A DNA stretch of 39,264 bases from Syntrophaceae bacterium UBA3084 (GTDB lineage: Bacteria; Desulfobacterota; Syntrophia; Syntrophales; UBA6807): positions 1 to 39,264 of the forward strand of contig DFBI01000047.1 in NCBI GenBank assembly GCA_002367335.1. The letters run 5' to 3'. Positions 24,299 to 33,591 of this stretch are shown piece by piece; positions within the stretch are counted from its first letter, which is position 1, and every line of letters begins with the position of its first letter. Under the pieces are notes generated by a model, which worked only from the letters and a program-made list of their open reading frames with translations, was not told the origin of the DNA and ran no database searches. A program made the position numbers and the translations under genes.

Positions 24299-25834
24299 TC
24301 ACTCCAGATTCAATTTCCTTCTCACCGACTTGACCACAAATTTTATATCTTGCCTTTTCAGCCCGAAAAAAATGGGTTGATAATAAGACAACACCATGAC
24401 CATAATTGTGTATAAAACTCCGGCAAGAAAAAAACTGTAAAAGACCTTATTCTGTAAAGCCAAGCCCCGATCTACACAGACCATTGCAATCAATGCAATC
24501 CCTAACAGGCATCCGACACTCATTACTTGATGTCCCATATATCGCCAAAAATGAAGCTTCAGCAGCCGGGCATTAAACCAGAGCTGAACATTTACTCCTA
24601 TAAATTGCAGGACTACCATCTTTATTGCCAGCCCTGTTGCTCCGGCATCCAATCCGAATCTTTCCTGTGGAGCTATAAGAAAATAGGTTACAGGCAGACC
24701 GATGAGCATAAATGTCACCCCAATATTTCTATAAAGAGCGGTTTGCCCTGTAGCATAGAAAACAGATCCGCTCAACTGCCCATAGGTCTGGTGGATGGGA
24801 TAAAAGGCCATGATGGCCACGGCCAGGGTTGCTTGATGAAATTTTGCTCCTCCCATAATAAGGGTGACTTTGTCAGCCTCCACCGCAATAAAACATGCGA
24901 AGTAAGCAGCAATGGCATACAGCATAGGAATATACCGGCGAAAAAGTCGAGCCATTTCCCGAAGATCTTTTTCACCAAAAGCAATTGAAAATTCACGAAT
25001 GATGAGAGGGGTCATGGCAGAGGTAAAAAGGAAACAGACCGCACCAATCTGATATGAAAGCCCGTAAAACCCCTGTTCCACGCTTCCGGCAAATTTCTGC
25101 AGCATCCATCTATCCAGAATGCCTACAATCAGCCCAACCAGCGCATAAACAAAGAGGGGATGGCTATAATGGTAAAACTCCTTCGCGTATGCCCTGATTT
25201 GAGCATGGGAAAGTTTCCATCTTTGCTTTAGCGAATACCCTTTGCGCTCCATTACCCAGATAAAAGCCAAGGCAAGAAACATTAAGATAAAATAATGATA
25301 GAAAAAAAAATTGACCAGATTCAACTGACTTGTAAAAAAAAGGACCAGAATAATGGCAAGCGCCAACCCCCTTTGAATAATCCTGGCAATCTCTGTGGAT
25401 ACCGTCACACCATACGCATCGGCCATTTTGTTTATAATCCGAACAAACCAGGTAAGGATTCCCCATACTGCCGCAAGATAGATGTAAAAAAGCTTCTGAT
25501 CTGGCAAAAAAGTGGTGTAAGAATCTGTTACATGGATACATCCCACAAATATGATCAAGAAAAAAGAAACCAGGCACGCAAATGAAAGGTAAAACGAAAC
25601 AAGCCCAAAATTTCGCTGTCGCTGGGAAAGCTTGGTATAAAACCCGATGGAGGAGCCCATATCCAAGAAATTCACGACTTGGACAAAAAAATTGGAGAGA
25701 AAGCTAAAATCTCCATACGCTCGCGGTCCCAGCCCGCGAGGAATAATGGCCTGAGTAACAACACTGATAACTAAGCCAATTAGGTTGGCAGAAAGCTTAG
25801 CAAGGTAGCGTTTTTTGAGGGAGTCAGTAGGCAT
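24299..25834 (-). CDS. wzx: Wzx-type lipid-linked oligosaccharide flippase
   Basis: 511-aa polytopic membrane protein with roughly a dozen hydrophobic helices and the opening IGLVISVVTQAIIPRGLGPRAYGDFSFL, characteristic of MOP-superfamily polysaccharide exporters. It would flip undecaprenyl-linked repeat units to the periplasm for Wzy. The 3' end lies 25 bases from the MITE-like element. Start ATG at 25834, 12 bases after the upstream stop. Confidence 0.9.
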   Translation of the reverse strand: MPTDSLKKRYLAKLSANLIGLVISVVTQAIIPRGLGPRAYGDFSFLSNFFVQVVNFLDMGSSIGFYTKLSQRQRNFGLVSFYLSFACLVSFFLIIFVGCIHVTDSYTTFLPDQKLFYIYLAAVWGILTWFVRIINKMADAYGVTVSTEIARIIQRGLALAIILVLFFTSQLNLVNFFFYHYFILMFLALAFIWVMERKGYSLKQRWKLSHAQIRAYAKEFYHYSHPLFVYALVGLIVGILDRWMLQKFAGSVEQGFYGLSYQIGAVCFLFTSAMTPLIIREFSIAFGEKDLREMARLFRRYIPMLYAIAAYFACFIAVEADKVTLIMGGAKFHQATLAVAIMAFYPIHQTYGQLSGSVFYATGQTALYRNIGVTFMLIGLPVTYFLIAPQERFGLDAGATGLAIKMVVLQFIGVNVQLWFNARLLKLHFWRYMGHQVMSVGCLLGIALIAMVCVDRGLALQNKVFYSFFLAGVLYTIMVMVLSYYQPIFFGLKRQDIKFVVKSVRRKLNLE

Positions 25835-25846
25835 AAGAGAGAATCT

Positions 25847-27013
25847 TTAGATATTCAATTCCTTTATTTTATTGCTAATCACCTGCCAGAAAAGAAGTTC
25901 TTCAGTTCCCTCCATTTTAATAAAGTCTTGTTTGTATTTGGCATATCCTTCTTCATAAACATAAAACTCCTTTTCCAAGTCGATACTTACATTTCTGCTG
26001 ATATTAATTGGCGTCTTTCTAAAATAGGATGCGAATTTTGAAATGTACCCTCCATACATGGTCTTCTCAATTCTGTCCGTCGTGACGAAAATCATGGGCT
26101 TTTTGTACAGCACAGGGAAATTTATAGAAGTACTGTTTTGTAAAATAACGAGTTTTGCTTTTTTAACTAATTCAGCAGTTTTGCCTCGAATCACCTTTCT
26201 TCCTTGAAAATAATCCGGCAGTTCTTCATAGTGTGAACGGGGATGAGCAGCAATCACGACCTCTAAATCCAATTTTGTTTCTATGTAATCAAAGAAGTTG
26301 CAGAGGAAAGGAAAGTACTCTTCGGCACTTGTTAGAGCAGGTATTCCTAAGGATGTATAATCAGAATGAAAAACGTAATCCTCATCCAAAAAAACCGCAA
26401 TGTCTTCTTCCTTTTTCTCACTATTTTTATCCTCCAAATAAATATCATAGTCCAATGTATGGATCCAAATCGTTTTTGTCTTATGGTCTATAGTAGGCCT
26501 ATTAGGAGTTTTTTTTCCACTGGCGAGAAAAAAAGTAGCAGAATTTATCTTCAAAAACCCAGGGGGAATTCGTGTAAACAAAAACTGCATATGCTTAATG
26601 AACTTTCGAGGAGTCAAAGATATTATTTTTCGCGCCGTAACGTGTATCTGCCTATTCGGGCGAGGGATTGCTGGAACAGCAAAAACAGCGTAAGGAACGT
26701 CATGTCTCGATATTGATTTGAATATACTAAAGGTTTTTACGTTATACGCTATTATGCTAATAATAAAGCAATCTCTTCCTTGTTTGTTTATTGCGGCAAT
26801 CGCATCTCTTCTGCGTTTGAATTTAATTACGCCTTTATAATTGCTTGGTTCATTTATCCTTGATGCATCAACCTGCGGACGCAAAAATGGTGTGAAGTCG
26901 TAAATAAAGACATGGAAGCCATTGTTAAGAAAAACTTCAACGCCAAATCTTTTATAGTCCCTTTGACTAAAAGGGGATTCGACGAGATATATTATTTTAG
27001 TTATTTTACTCAT
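25847..27013 (-). CDS. Putative surface-carbohydrate glycosyltransferase, unassigned
   Basis: 388 aa, not clearly assignable. No membrane helix or signal peptide is visible. The C-terminal half has VVIAAHPRSHYEELPDYF, then AELVKKAKLVILQNSTSINFPVLYKKPMIFVTT, a pattern seen in GT-B enzymes such as capsule or sialic-acid-type transferases (His near a donor site and a Ser/Thr-rich nucleotide loop). Position between wzx and the CMP-nonulosonate genes makes a nonulosonate transferase plausible. Function is inferred from context only. Confidence 0.5.
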   Translation of the reverse strand: MSKITKIIYLVESPFSQRDYKRFGVEVFLNNGFHVFIYDFTPFLRPQVDASRINEPSNYKGVIKFKRRRDAIAAINKQGRDCFIISIIAYNVKTFSIFKSISRHDVPYAVFAVPAIPRPNRQIHVTARKIISLTPRKFIKHMQFLFTRIPPGFLKINSATFFLASGKKTPNRPTIDHKTKTIWIHTLDYDIYLEDKNSEKKEEDIAVFLDEDYVFHSDYTSLGIPALTSAEEYFPFLCNFFDYIETKLDLEVVIAAHPRSHYEELPDYFQGRKVIRGKTAELVKKAKLVILQNSTSINFPVLYKKPMIFVTTDRIEKTMYGGYISKFASYFRKTPINISRNVSIDLEKEFYVYEEGYAKYKQDFIKMEGTEELLFWQVISNKIKELNI

Positions 27014-27047
27014 ATAATGACAGTTTCAACTCAAGCTAAACTGTCTA

Positions 27048-29123
27048 TCAGGTGAGTCTCCTGAATCCAGAATGAATGACATCTCCCTTGAGATATTTTT
27101 TTGTATCGCCTGACTCCAACGCTTCTTTGATTAACCCAAAAACAGAATCTGAATCAGCAATAAACTGATCAATAATGTGGTCAGAATAGGCATAGGTAGC
27201 GTACACTGCCGCGCCCAGAAGGTAACCTTTTTTCAGCATTTCCTGGGTATAGAGAGTTTGGACCGCCAAAGGGTTTTCAGCTTCGAAAGAAATGTGCGTC
27301 AGCGGCGGAATGCCGTTGATATGAACACGCAGATCATGTTTTTGAGCCAGCTTGCGCCAGCCATCATTGATTCTTTCACCATAGCGGACAAGGAATTCCG
27401 GCACATTGTTTTCTTCCATTTTTTTGATGGTTGCCAGCGCCGCGACAAAACCAATACGTTCTGTCCACATGGTAGAGCTGATAAAACTGTTCTGAGCGCA
27501 ATCCATGATGTTTCTTCGTCCAATAACGGCCGATATGGGAAAGCCGTTGCCAAAGGCCTTGCCAAAGACTGCGATGTCCGGCTCGATTCCGTAAGTCAGA
27601 TGAATGCCGCCCAAATTGATCCTGAAACCAGAGGTCACCTCATCAAAAATGAGAACTGCTCCGATTCTGTCAGCAATTTCTCTGATACCTTCAAGAAATC
27701 CGGGAGCAGGACCTTGCTCCCGCCGAGGTTCCATGATGATGACACCAATTTCATCAGGATATTTGTCCACCAATACCTCAAGTTCATTAAGTTTGTTGTA
27801 GTTGAATGGCAATGCAGTATCTTTGAGTTCCCGCGGAACACCAAGAGGATCAAGTCCGGGCAGGAGCTGGCCATCAAGATTAGACGCGTCTCCGATATTG
27901 GCAGACAGATACCAGTCATGCCAGCCATGATAACCGCAAAAAGCTACCCTGCTCTTTCCTGAAGCTGCACGGGCAATGCGAACAGCAACGGCACAGGCTT
28001 CGCCACCGGTTCTTGCAAAACGCGCCATATCAGCCCAGGGATGCAGATCGATAAGCCGCTCGGCCAGTTCCACTTCCTCATAGCAGCTCAGGGAACACAT
28101 TGCCCCTTTTTGAATGGCCTCAATCACGGCCGCATTCACATCTTCATCAGCATACCCAAGGATGCATGATCCTACGCCCATTTGAGCAAAATCATAATAA
28201 TGATTCCCGTCCATATCCCAGACTTCACAACCTTTTGCTTTTGAGTAATAGGCAGGCCAAAGATCAGGGAGAAATTTTTCAGCCCTCTTGGAAAGGAGTT
28301 GATTGCCACCGGGGATTAGTGTTTTTGCTTTATTCCATAAGGCTGGGCCTTTCATCATTTCTTTCATTCCTTGCTTTTCTTTTTCCTGAATTTTATGAAA
28401 ATTCTCCCAATACTTTTTGGCAATTGGTTCCGTGATACGATATAGTTCTTTATCTATCACGAACTTCACGATTTCTTCATCTTGAGCTGTAACTATGTCA
28501 TCTCCGAATGCTTCAATAACTGCTTTGAAAAATTGGTAATCCTCATCGTAGTCAAGTGTAAATCTCAAAGCATTGTCATAAACGGGAAAAGGGATATGAA
28601 TATCCGCGAGCTGTGCTTGATTAAATATGCGTCCCCATCCTGTCTCCAAAATATCCCCAAAGTGACCCTTTAAGGATGATTCTAAAAAACCCTTAGAATA
28701 TCCACTGGAATTCATACCAAAGGGCAGATTTGAAGTTTTAACATACGATGCGCCATGAAGCAGGGCATTATAAACGGCTCTTATTCCTTTTACCGAACAC
28801 AGGATGTCATCGCCATCAATGGAAACAATAGCATCAAGGGAATGCGCCTTTGCCGCCTGAAGATGTCGAAGAGGAATATTGTTAATTGAGCCATAAAAAA
28901 CTGCTGCCTTATCTTTCGCAAAACGTTCTAACTCCCTGTTTTCTCGTTCGTCAGAAGTAGCAATGATAATATTGACTTTTCCATCAATCAGTTCAGTCTG
29001 AAATTCTTCTGCTACTCTTTCAATAAGGAAGTGTAAGATGGGATGGCCATTAACCGGTAACAGATGTTTCTTTTTAAGCCTTGTTGATCCGAGTCTTGCG
29101 GTGATAAATATCCCTATTTTCAT
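27048..29123 (-). CDS. SpsF-type cytidylyltransferase fused to class III aminotransferase
   Basis: 691 aa from ATG 29123 (ATGA overlap with the oxidoreductase). Residues 1-about 230: nucleotidyltransferase of the SpsF/NeuA group with IFITARLGSTRLKKKHLLP at the nucleotide loop and a DGDD metal site near 95. Residues about 270-690: glutamate-1-semialdehyde-aminomutase-like fold with a PLP lysine in VFGKAFGNGFPISAV. No separate CMP-nonulosonate synthetase is seen in the window, so the first domain may activate the sugar (LegF role) while the second transaminates a precursor. This is inference; both domains look intact. Confidence 0.8.
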   Translation of the reverse strand: MKIGIFITARLGSTRLKKKHLLPVNGHPILHFLIERVAEEFQTELIDGKVNIIIATSDERENRELERFAKDKAAVFYGSINNIPLRHLQAAKAHSLDAIVSIDGDDILCSVKGIRAVYNALLHGASYVKTSNLPFGMNSSGYSKGFLESSLKGHFGDILETGWGRIFNQAQLADIHIPFPVYDNALRFTLDYDEDYQFFKAVIEAFGDDIVTAQDEEIVKFVIDKELYRITEPIAKKYWENFHKIQEKEKQGMKEMMKGPALWNKAKTLIPGGNQLLSKRAEKFLPDLWPAYYSKAKGCEVWDMDGNHYYDFAQMGVGSCILGYADEDVNAAVIEAIQKGAMCSLSCYEEVELAERLIDLHPWADMARFARTGGEACAVAVRIARAASGKSRVAFCGYHGWHDWYLSANIGDASNLDGQLLPGLDPLGVPRELKDTALPFNYNKLNELEVLVDKYPDEIGVIIMEPRREQGPAPGFLEGIREIADRIGAVLIFDEVTSGFRINLGGIHLTYGIEPDIAVFGKAFGNGFPISAVIGRRNIMDCAQNSFISSTMWTERIGFVAALATIKKMEENNVPEFLVRYGERINDGWRKLAQKHDLRVHINGIPPLTHISFEAENPLAVQTLYTQEMLKKGYLLGAAVYATYAYSDHIIDQFIADSDSVFGLIKEALESGDTKKYLKGDVIHSGFRRLT

Positions 29124-30142
29124 CCCTGAAACTCGATATAGGTTGAACATTTATCAGACTCTTCGATGGCATACAGCAATTTTAAAACCTTATGGTCGTT
29201 TTCCATGGAATTGATAAAAAGGGTTTTTTCTTCTATGGCCTGTATAAAAGCCTCCAACTCGTCAATATACATGTTTTCGCCTATATTCGGATTATAATCC
29301 CCCTCGGCTGGTTTCATTTCATAGGGCATGCTTTTCCATTCATTCATTTTTGGATCATATACCTGTATTTGATTTTGATTCCAATCCCACTGCAATTGCT
29401 TTTTATCTCCATTTATAAGGAGTCTCCTTGTAGCATAACGGGACACTACATCAATTGTCATTGTGGCCATAAAATCTTTGTAATCAAGGAGAAAATTATA
29501 AGTATCGTCAATTTCTTCCGCCCCTTTTATATCAATAGTCTTCCTGACATTTCCGCATACCCGTTTTGGAAATCCGAACAGATGTGTCAACCAGGTTAGT
29601 TCAAAGGGCACAATTTCCCGTGCCCCTCCAGTTGCGTGGTTGGAGACATAGTAGTCGGACACCTTTTCATAAGTATGCCAGTCAGGGAGATATTGCCCAG
29701 AATGAAAAATGATATTTGATACCTTGCCCAATACTTTTGATTTTAAAATATCGGATATTCTTTGTATCGCCGGATGAAAAAGAAGGGTTGATGAAGGAGC
29801 GGCCACTATGTCTGTATTTCTCAGTTTCTCCTTAATAATATCCATGTTTGTATCCACTACACTAGCCTCCACAAAAAAATGGATACCTTTTTCAATAGCA
29901 ATTTCCATATAAAGATGGTGAAAATCTGGAGGGACTGAGATAATAAGAGCGGAAGGCTTCTCGCTGTCCAGGGCTGTTCCTATATTGGAATAGCTTCTTA
30001 TCCCATACTTTTCCTCTGCTTCCTTTCGCCTGCCTTCTCTTACATCAAACCCCGCAATATCGTTAGTTTTATAACCTAAGGCCTTCAGACACCGAACCCT
30101 TCTTTTCCCCATGGATCCAAGACCAACTATTAAAAATCTCAT
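29120..30142 (-). CDS. Gfo/Idh/MocA-family oxidoreductase
   Basis: 340 aa. The N-terminal dinucleotide fold has MRFLIVGLGSMGKRRV (Gly-x-Gly-x-x-Gly) and SALIISVPPDFHHLYMEIA with an EA pair following FFVEASV; the C-terminal alpha/beta domain follows. Enzymes of this family oxidise or reduce sugar nucleotides or sugars. Between the PtmE-like and SpsF-like genes it probably modifies the nonulosonate precursor. A strong GGAGGA ribosome-binding sequence precedes the ATG. Confidence 0.85.
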   Translation of the reverse strand: MRFLIVGLGSMGKRRVRCLKALGYKTNDIAGFDVREGRRKEAEEKYGIRSYSNIGTALDSEKPSALIISVPPDFHHLYMEIAIEKGIHFFVEASVVDTNMDIIKEKLRNTDIVAAPSSTLLFHPAIQRISDILKSKVLGKVSNIIFHSGQYLPDWHTYEKVSDYYVSNHATGGAREIVPFELTWLTHLFGFPKRVCGNVRKTIDIKGAEEIDDTYNFLLDYKDFMATMTIDVVSRYATRRLLINGDKKQLQWDWNQNQIQVYDPKMNEWKSMPYEMKPAEGDYNPNIGENMYIDELEAFIQAIEEKTLFINSMENDHKVLKLLYAIEESDKCSTYIEFQG

Positions 30143-30179
30143 TTCTTATCCTCCGACGGATCTTTGAAACAAATAGTTA

Positions 30180-30243
30180 TGAGTTGGTACGCTCTTGAGT
30201 TCAGAAGTTCATAGCCTCAACAGCTTAACAGCTCATCAACTCA
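30180..30243. repeat. 8-unit octamer array
   Basis: Eight 8-mers in phase, for example TGAGTTCA, TAGCCTCA, ACAGCTTA, ACAGCTCA, TCAACTCA. The last unit ends with the stop codon of the CBS-nucleotidyltransferase gene. An eight-base relative of the heptamer arrays. Confidence 0.85.
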
Positions 30244-31299
30244 AATCCCCTCAATCACTTTCAACGTCTTGCGATACTCCGCCCACTGGCCTATGTCGAT
30301 CCAGGCTTTTTCACTGACGGGGTAAACACCTATTGTGCCGTTTTTTTCTCTTACTTTATCCATCAGATGGGTGATGTGGAACAATTTATTGTCCGGAATC
30401 AGGTCTATTACGTTTGGATTCAGAACATACAGCCCTGTATTCACCAGAAAACTGTACTCCGGTTTTTCCTGAATCCGTTCCAGGCTGCAGCTAGTGTTCA
30501 ATTCACATATCCCGTACGGGATGTTAAACTGCTTAGTTGACGCCACCAATGTAATGTCGTAGCTGTTTTTTGTATGAAAGCGATAAAGATGAGCATAGTC
30601 GGCTTCGATAATGATATCGCAGTTGGACACAAAGAATGGCCTGTCCAGCTTGTCCTTGAGCAGTTTGAGACTGCCGGCAGTGCCTCTTGGCTCATCTTCT
30701 TCAGCAAAGCCTATGGAATAGTCCGGTTTTTTTTCTTCAAAATAGGCGCGCAGGATTTTGGACATGTGATGTATTGTAAGATAAAACTCGCACACGCCAT
30801 AGGCCCTGAATCTGTCTATGATATGATCGATTACGGGTTTGTCGCCAACAGGGATAAGGGGCTTGGGCAAAACTTTTGTAAAAGGTTCTAGGCGGGTTCC
30901 CCTGCCGCCGGCCATAATCACAACCGGGGCGTCCAGTTTTTGATCTCCTGATCTTCTGTTATTCCCGAATACCTTTTCCCAGGTTATGAAGTCTACTACT
31001 TTGCGATTCTGATCCAGGATGGGAACCAGATCAATTTTATTTTCTGTGAAAATCTTTTTAATTTTTTCCGGATCAAAATCTTCCTGGAATACAAAAATTG
31101 GTTTTTTGTTGTAGGCATTTTCAATGGCGCCGATCAGATCCTGCTCTTTGAGAATGTAACGTCTGATATCGCCGTCAGTCAAAGCGCCGATCAGGGCCTG
31201 GCTCTCGTCAACTACGAGCAGAACCTTCTCCGCTGTTTTATCCAAGGCTTCCATGGCCTCTTTGATGGTGGCTTTGGGATGTATGGTTATGTCTTTCAT
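30241..31299 (-). CDS. ptmE: CBS-domain nucleotidyltransferase, PtmE-like
   Basis: 352 aa. Residues 1-about 115 are a pair of CBS domains; residues about 127-352 a nucleotidyltransferase with MAGGRGTRLEPFTKVLPKPLIPV and a NCDIII metal site. This is the architecture of PtmE, the glucosamine-1-phosphate guanylyltransferase that starts the GDP-linked legionaminic acid route of Campylobacter. Its neighbours (NeuC-, NeuB-, LegC-, LegB-like) support this. The CBS pair may sense a nucleotide. Confidence 0.82.
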   Translation of the reverse strand: MKDITIHPKATIKEAMEALDKTAEKVLLVVDESQALIGALTDGDIRRYILKEQDLIGAIENAYNKKPIFVFQEDFDPEKIKKIFTENKIDLVPILDQNRKVVDFITWEKVFGNNRRSGDQKLDAPVVIMAGGRGTRLEPFTKVLPKPLIPVGDKPVIDHIIDRFRAYGVCEFYLTIHHMSKILRAYFEEKKPDYSIGFAEEDEPRGTAGSLKLLKDKLDRPFFVSNCDIIIEADYAHLYRFHTKNSYDITLVASTKQFNIPYGICELNTSCSLERIQEKPEYSFLVNTGLYVLNPNVIDLIPDNKLFHITHLMDKVREKNGTIGVYPVSEKAWIDIGQWAEYRKTLKVIEGI

Positions 31300-31327
31300 A
31301 ACGGCCTTATTTTTTTATTTCACAAGA

Positions 31328-32497
31328 TTAACTATCCATTTTAATATCGTAAAATTCTTTCTTCAGAATATTTTTCAGATCAAAATGTCTGATGGTTTCC
31401 TTGATAGTCTTTGCTGTGTTTTCTCCCTCATAGGGATTCCGTAAGTTCTGGAGGCTTTGTCTAAATTCGGTGGAGAGCGCTTGCTTAATCGATTTAACAA
31501 TTGCTTCCTTTGCTGGTGAGCAGTTAATGACACTTTTGGTCTGAATACGCCCTTTTTGCCTGTCGCCTATGTTAACAGTAGGGACCTTAAAGCTTGGCGC
31601 CTCTACGATTCCACTTGATGAATTGCCAACTACGGCTTCTACATGTTTCATGGCGCTCAAATACCGGAGCTGACCCATTGATGTAAACGAAATGGCAGCG
31701 TTTGTCTCTGTTGTCACATATTCATCAATCATCTGGTTAATAATCCGGCCTTCAGTGTCCGCATTGGATTTTGTAAAAATCACACGTAAACCGTCAATTG
31801 TATCTATGGCATCAAGAAGATTTTGGAATTGCGTCTGAGCAGTCGCTTGTTCGAGAGTTACAGGGTGATAAGTGACAAGAATGTATTGCTGTCCAAGAGA
31901 GAAACCGATTTCTTTTTCCAGATCCTCTCGCGACAGAAGCGGCAGTTTTCGAATATTTTCGATTCCGAGGGCACCCACATTAAAGACCCTGTCCGGCGAT
32001 TCACCCAGTTGAATGACCCGTTTTCTATATTCATCTGTAGCGGTAAAATGGAGATGACTCATCTTGGTAATTGAATGCCGGAAGGCTTCGTCAACTGCTC
32101 CCCGCGTGGTTTCCCCGCCGTGTATATGGCCAATTGGGATGCGAGAGACACAAGCCGCACCGGCAGCGCAAAAGATCTCAAACCGGTCACCCAAGAGGAC
32201 CAGAATATCAGGTTTCAACTCATCATAGGCCTCTGCAAAACCGATCATGCCAAGGCCCATCGATTTTGAAATGCCTACTGGTGTATCTGAAGAGAGGAGC
32301 ATCTCAATTTTTTTATTAATCTTAAAGCCGTCTTCTTCTATCTGCCTATATGTCAGTCCAAACTCTGGCGAAAGATGCATACCCGTTGCGATAATCTGGA
32401 GTTCAAGGTCAGAATCCGCCTGGATTGCCTTCATCAGCCAGTAAAACAGGCCGTATTCCGCGCGGGTTCCGGTGACAATGCAGATTTTGCGTCTCAT
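31328..32497 (-). CDS. legG: Hydrolysing sugar-nucleotide 2-epimerase (LegG/NeuC-like)
   Basis: 389 aa from ATG 32497; a TTG 11 codons upstream lies in array DNA. The fold is GT-B like: ICIVTGTRAEYGLFYWL at the N-terminus, HIHGGETTRGAVDEAFRHSITKMSH in the middle, and VVGNSSSGIVEAPSFKVPTVNIGDRQKGR in the donor half. NeuC-type enzymes release a 2-epimerised hexosamine from the nucleotide sugar; in a PtmE/LegB setting the substrate would be the diacetamido-trideoxy sugar (LegG). Confidence 0.88.
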   Translation of the reverse strand: MRRKICIVTGTRAEYGLFYWLMKAIQADSDLELQIIATGMHLSPEFGLTYRQIEEDGFKINKKIEMLLSSDTPVGISKSMGLGMIGFAEAYDELKPDILVLLGDRFEIFCAAGAACVSRIPIGHIHGGETTRGAVDEAFRHSITKMSHLHFTATDEYRKRVIQLGESPDRVFNVGALGIENIRKLPLLSREDLEKEIGFSLGQQYILVTYHPVTLEQATAQTQFQNLLDAIDTIDGLRVIFTKSNADTEGRIINQMIDEYVTTETNAAISFTSMGQLRYLSAMKHVEAVVGNSSSGIVEAPSFKVPTVNIGDRQKGRIQTKSVINCSPAKEAIVKSIKQALSTEFRQSLQNLRNPYEGENTAKTIKETIRHFDLKNILKKEFYDIKMDS

Positions 32498-32500
32498 TTC

Positions 32501-32528
32501 GTTAGCTTGTGGTTCGTAGTTGGTAACC
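32501..32528. repeat. 4-unit heptamer array at legI/legG junction
   Basis: GTTAGCT, TGTGGTT, CGTAGTT, GGTAACC. Encodes the last residues and stop codon of the LegI-like gene. Words resemble the array at 33530-33557. Confidence 0.7.
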
Positions 32529-33533
32529 AATCAGCTCGTCAACTTTGTAATCTCTGTCTGCCTTCCGCCCAATCACCTCATCCCATCGCATTGGACTGAT
32601 GCCTGTTCCGGGCCGCTTTGTGGTCAGATTTTCCTCGGTGAATTCTTCGCCTTCTTTAATGTCTCTTGCTGCCACAATGCTCTTTCGAGCGACGGGTTTG
32701 TTTTTCAGTTCCGAAGGCGACGGCTTTTTTATTTCGCTGCCAAGAGCTTTTTCGATATTGTGGATAGCCCGAACCATGGCTTTGAGTTCATCCGGTTCAA
32801 GAGAGGCTTTGTGATCCGGGCCTTCCATATTCTTGCTCAGAGTGAAATGCTTTTCGATGATCGAAGCTCCCATGGCAACGGCTGCAACAGGGACCTCAAT
32901 GCCTAATGTATGATCAGAATAACCGACTCGAATGCCGGGGGAGGCGGCCTTGATTGTGAGCATAGCCCTTAGATTTACATCCTGCATGGGTGTTGGATAC
33001 TCAGTATTGCAATGCAGGACTGCGATCTTATTAAGCGTAGTTCCAGCAGTAACCAATATATCAAGAGCAGCTTCGATCTCGCCTAAATCCGCCATGCCGG
33101 TGGAAAGAATTATCTCTTTTTTGAGAATGCCGATTTTTCGCAGATAGGGCAGGTTAGTAATCTCGCCTGATGGAATCTTGAAGGTCTCCAACCCCAGATT
33201 GTGCAAGAGGTCGATACTTTCCAGATCAAACGGACTGGAGAGAAACTGTATATCTTTCTGTCTGCAATAGGCGATGAGTTCCCTGTGAGCATCAGCATCC
33301 AGTTCAAGCCTTTTGATCATCTCGTACTGTGATTCGGCTCTGTCAGTAGTCTGTCTCTGATAATCAGCCTTTTGGGCCGACTTGCATACTACTTTGTCCG
33401 CCAAAAACGTCTGGAATTTTACGGCATCTGATCCAGCATCTACGGCAGCATCAATCATTTTTTTAGCCAGCTCCAGGCTTCCATTGTGATTTACGCCTGC
33501 TTCGGCAATGATGAAGGTTCTTTTATAGTTCAT
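32502..33533 (-). CDS. legI: Nonulosonate synthase (LegI/NeuB-like)
   Basis: 343 aa. Condenses phosphoenolpyruvate with a 6-carbon amino sugar to a nine-carbon acid. N-terminal TIM barrel with EAGVNHNGSLELAKKMI, the FQTFLADKVV and SSPFD stretches, IIEKHFTLSKNMEGPDH near the metal site; a C-terminal SAF/antifreeze-like domain from about 285 (KSIVAARDIKEGEEF, RPGTGISPMRWDEVIG). The last eight residues come from an array. Product assumed legionaminate-type from PtmE, LegB and LegC neighbours. Confidence 0.9.
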   Translation of the reverse strand: MNYKRTFIIAEAGVNHNGSLELAKKMIDAAVDAGSDAVKFQTFLADKVVCKSAQKADYQRQTTDRAESQYEMIKRLELDADAHRELIAYCRQKDIQFLSSPFDLESIDLLHNLGLETFKIPSGEITNLPYLRKIGILKKEIILSTGMADLGEIEAALDILVTAGTTLNKIAVLHCNTEYPTPMQDVNLRAMLTIKAASPGIRVGYSDHTLGIEVPVAAVAMGASIIEKHFTLSKNMEGPDHKASLEPDELKAMVRAIHNIEKALGSEIKKPSPSELKNKPVARKSIVAARDIKEGEEFTEENLTTKRPGTGISPMRWDEVIGRKADRDYKVDELIGYQLRTTS

Positions 33534-33591
33534 AGCTGGTAGCTCGTAGTTGGTAGCAAAAGAAGTGAAAGCTCAAAGATGAAAGATAGAA
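33530..33591. repeat. Two adjoining heptamer arrays between legH and legI
   Basis: 33530-33557: TCATAGC, TGGTAGC, TCGTAGT, TGGTAGC. 33564-33591: AGTGAAA, GCTCAAA, GATGAAA, GATAGAA. The second run overlaps the end of the acetyltransferase gene and contains its stop codon (33573-33575); the first reaches the start codon of the synthase gene. Confidence 0.8.

Noticed and set aside
27177..27962. 261-aa plus-strand ORF opposite the aminotransferase domain
   Set aside because: Antisense shadow of a clearly conserved coding region.
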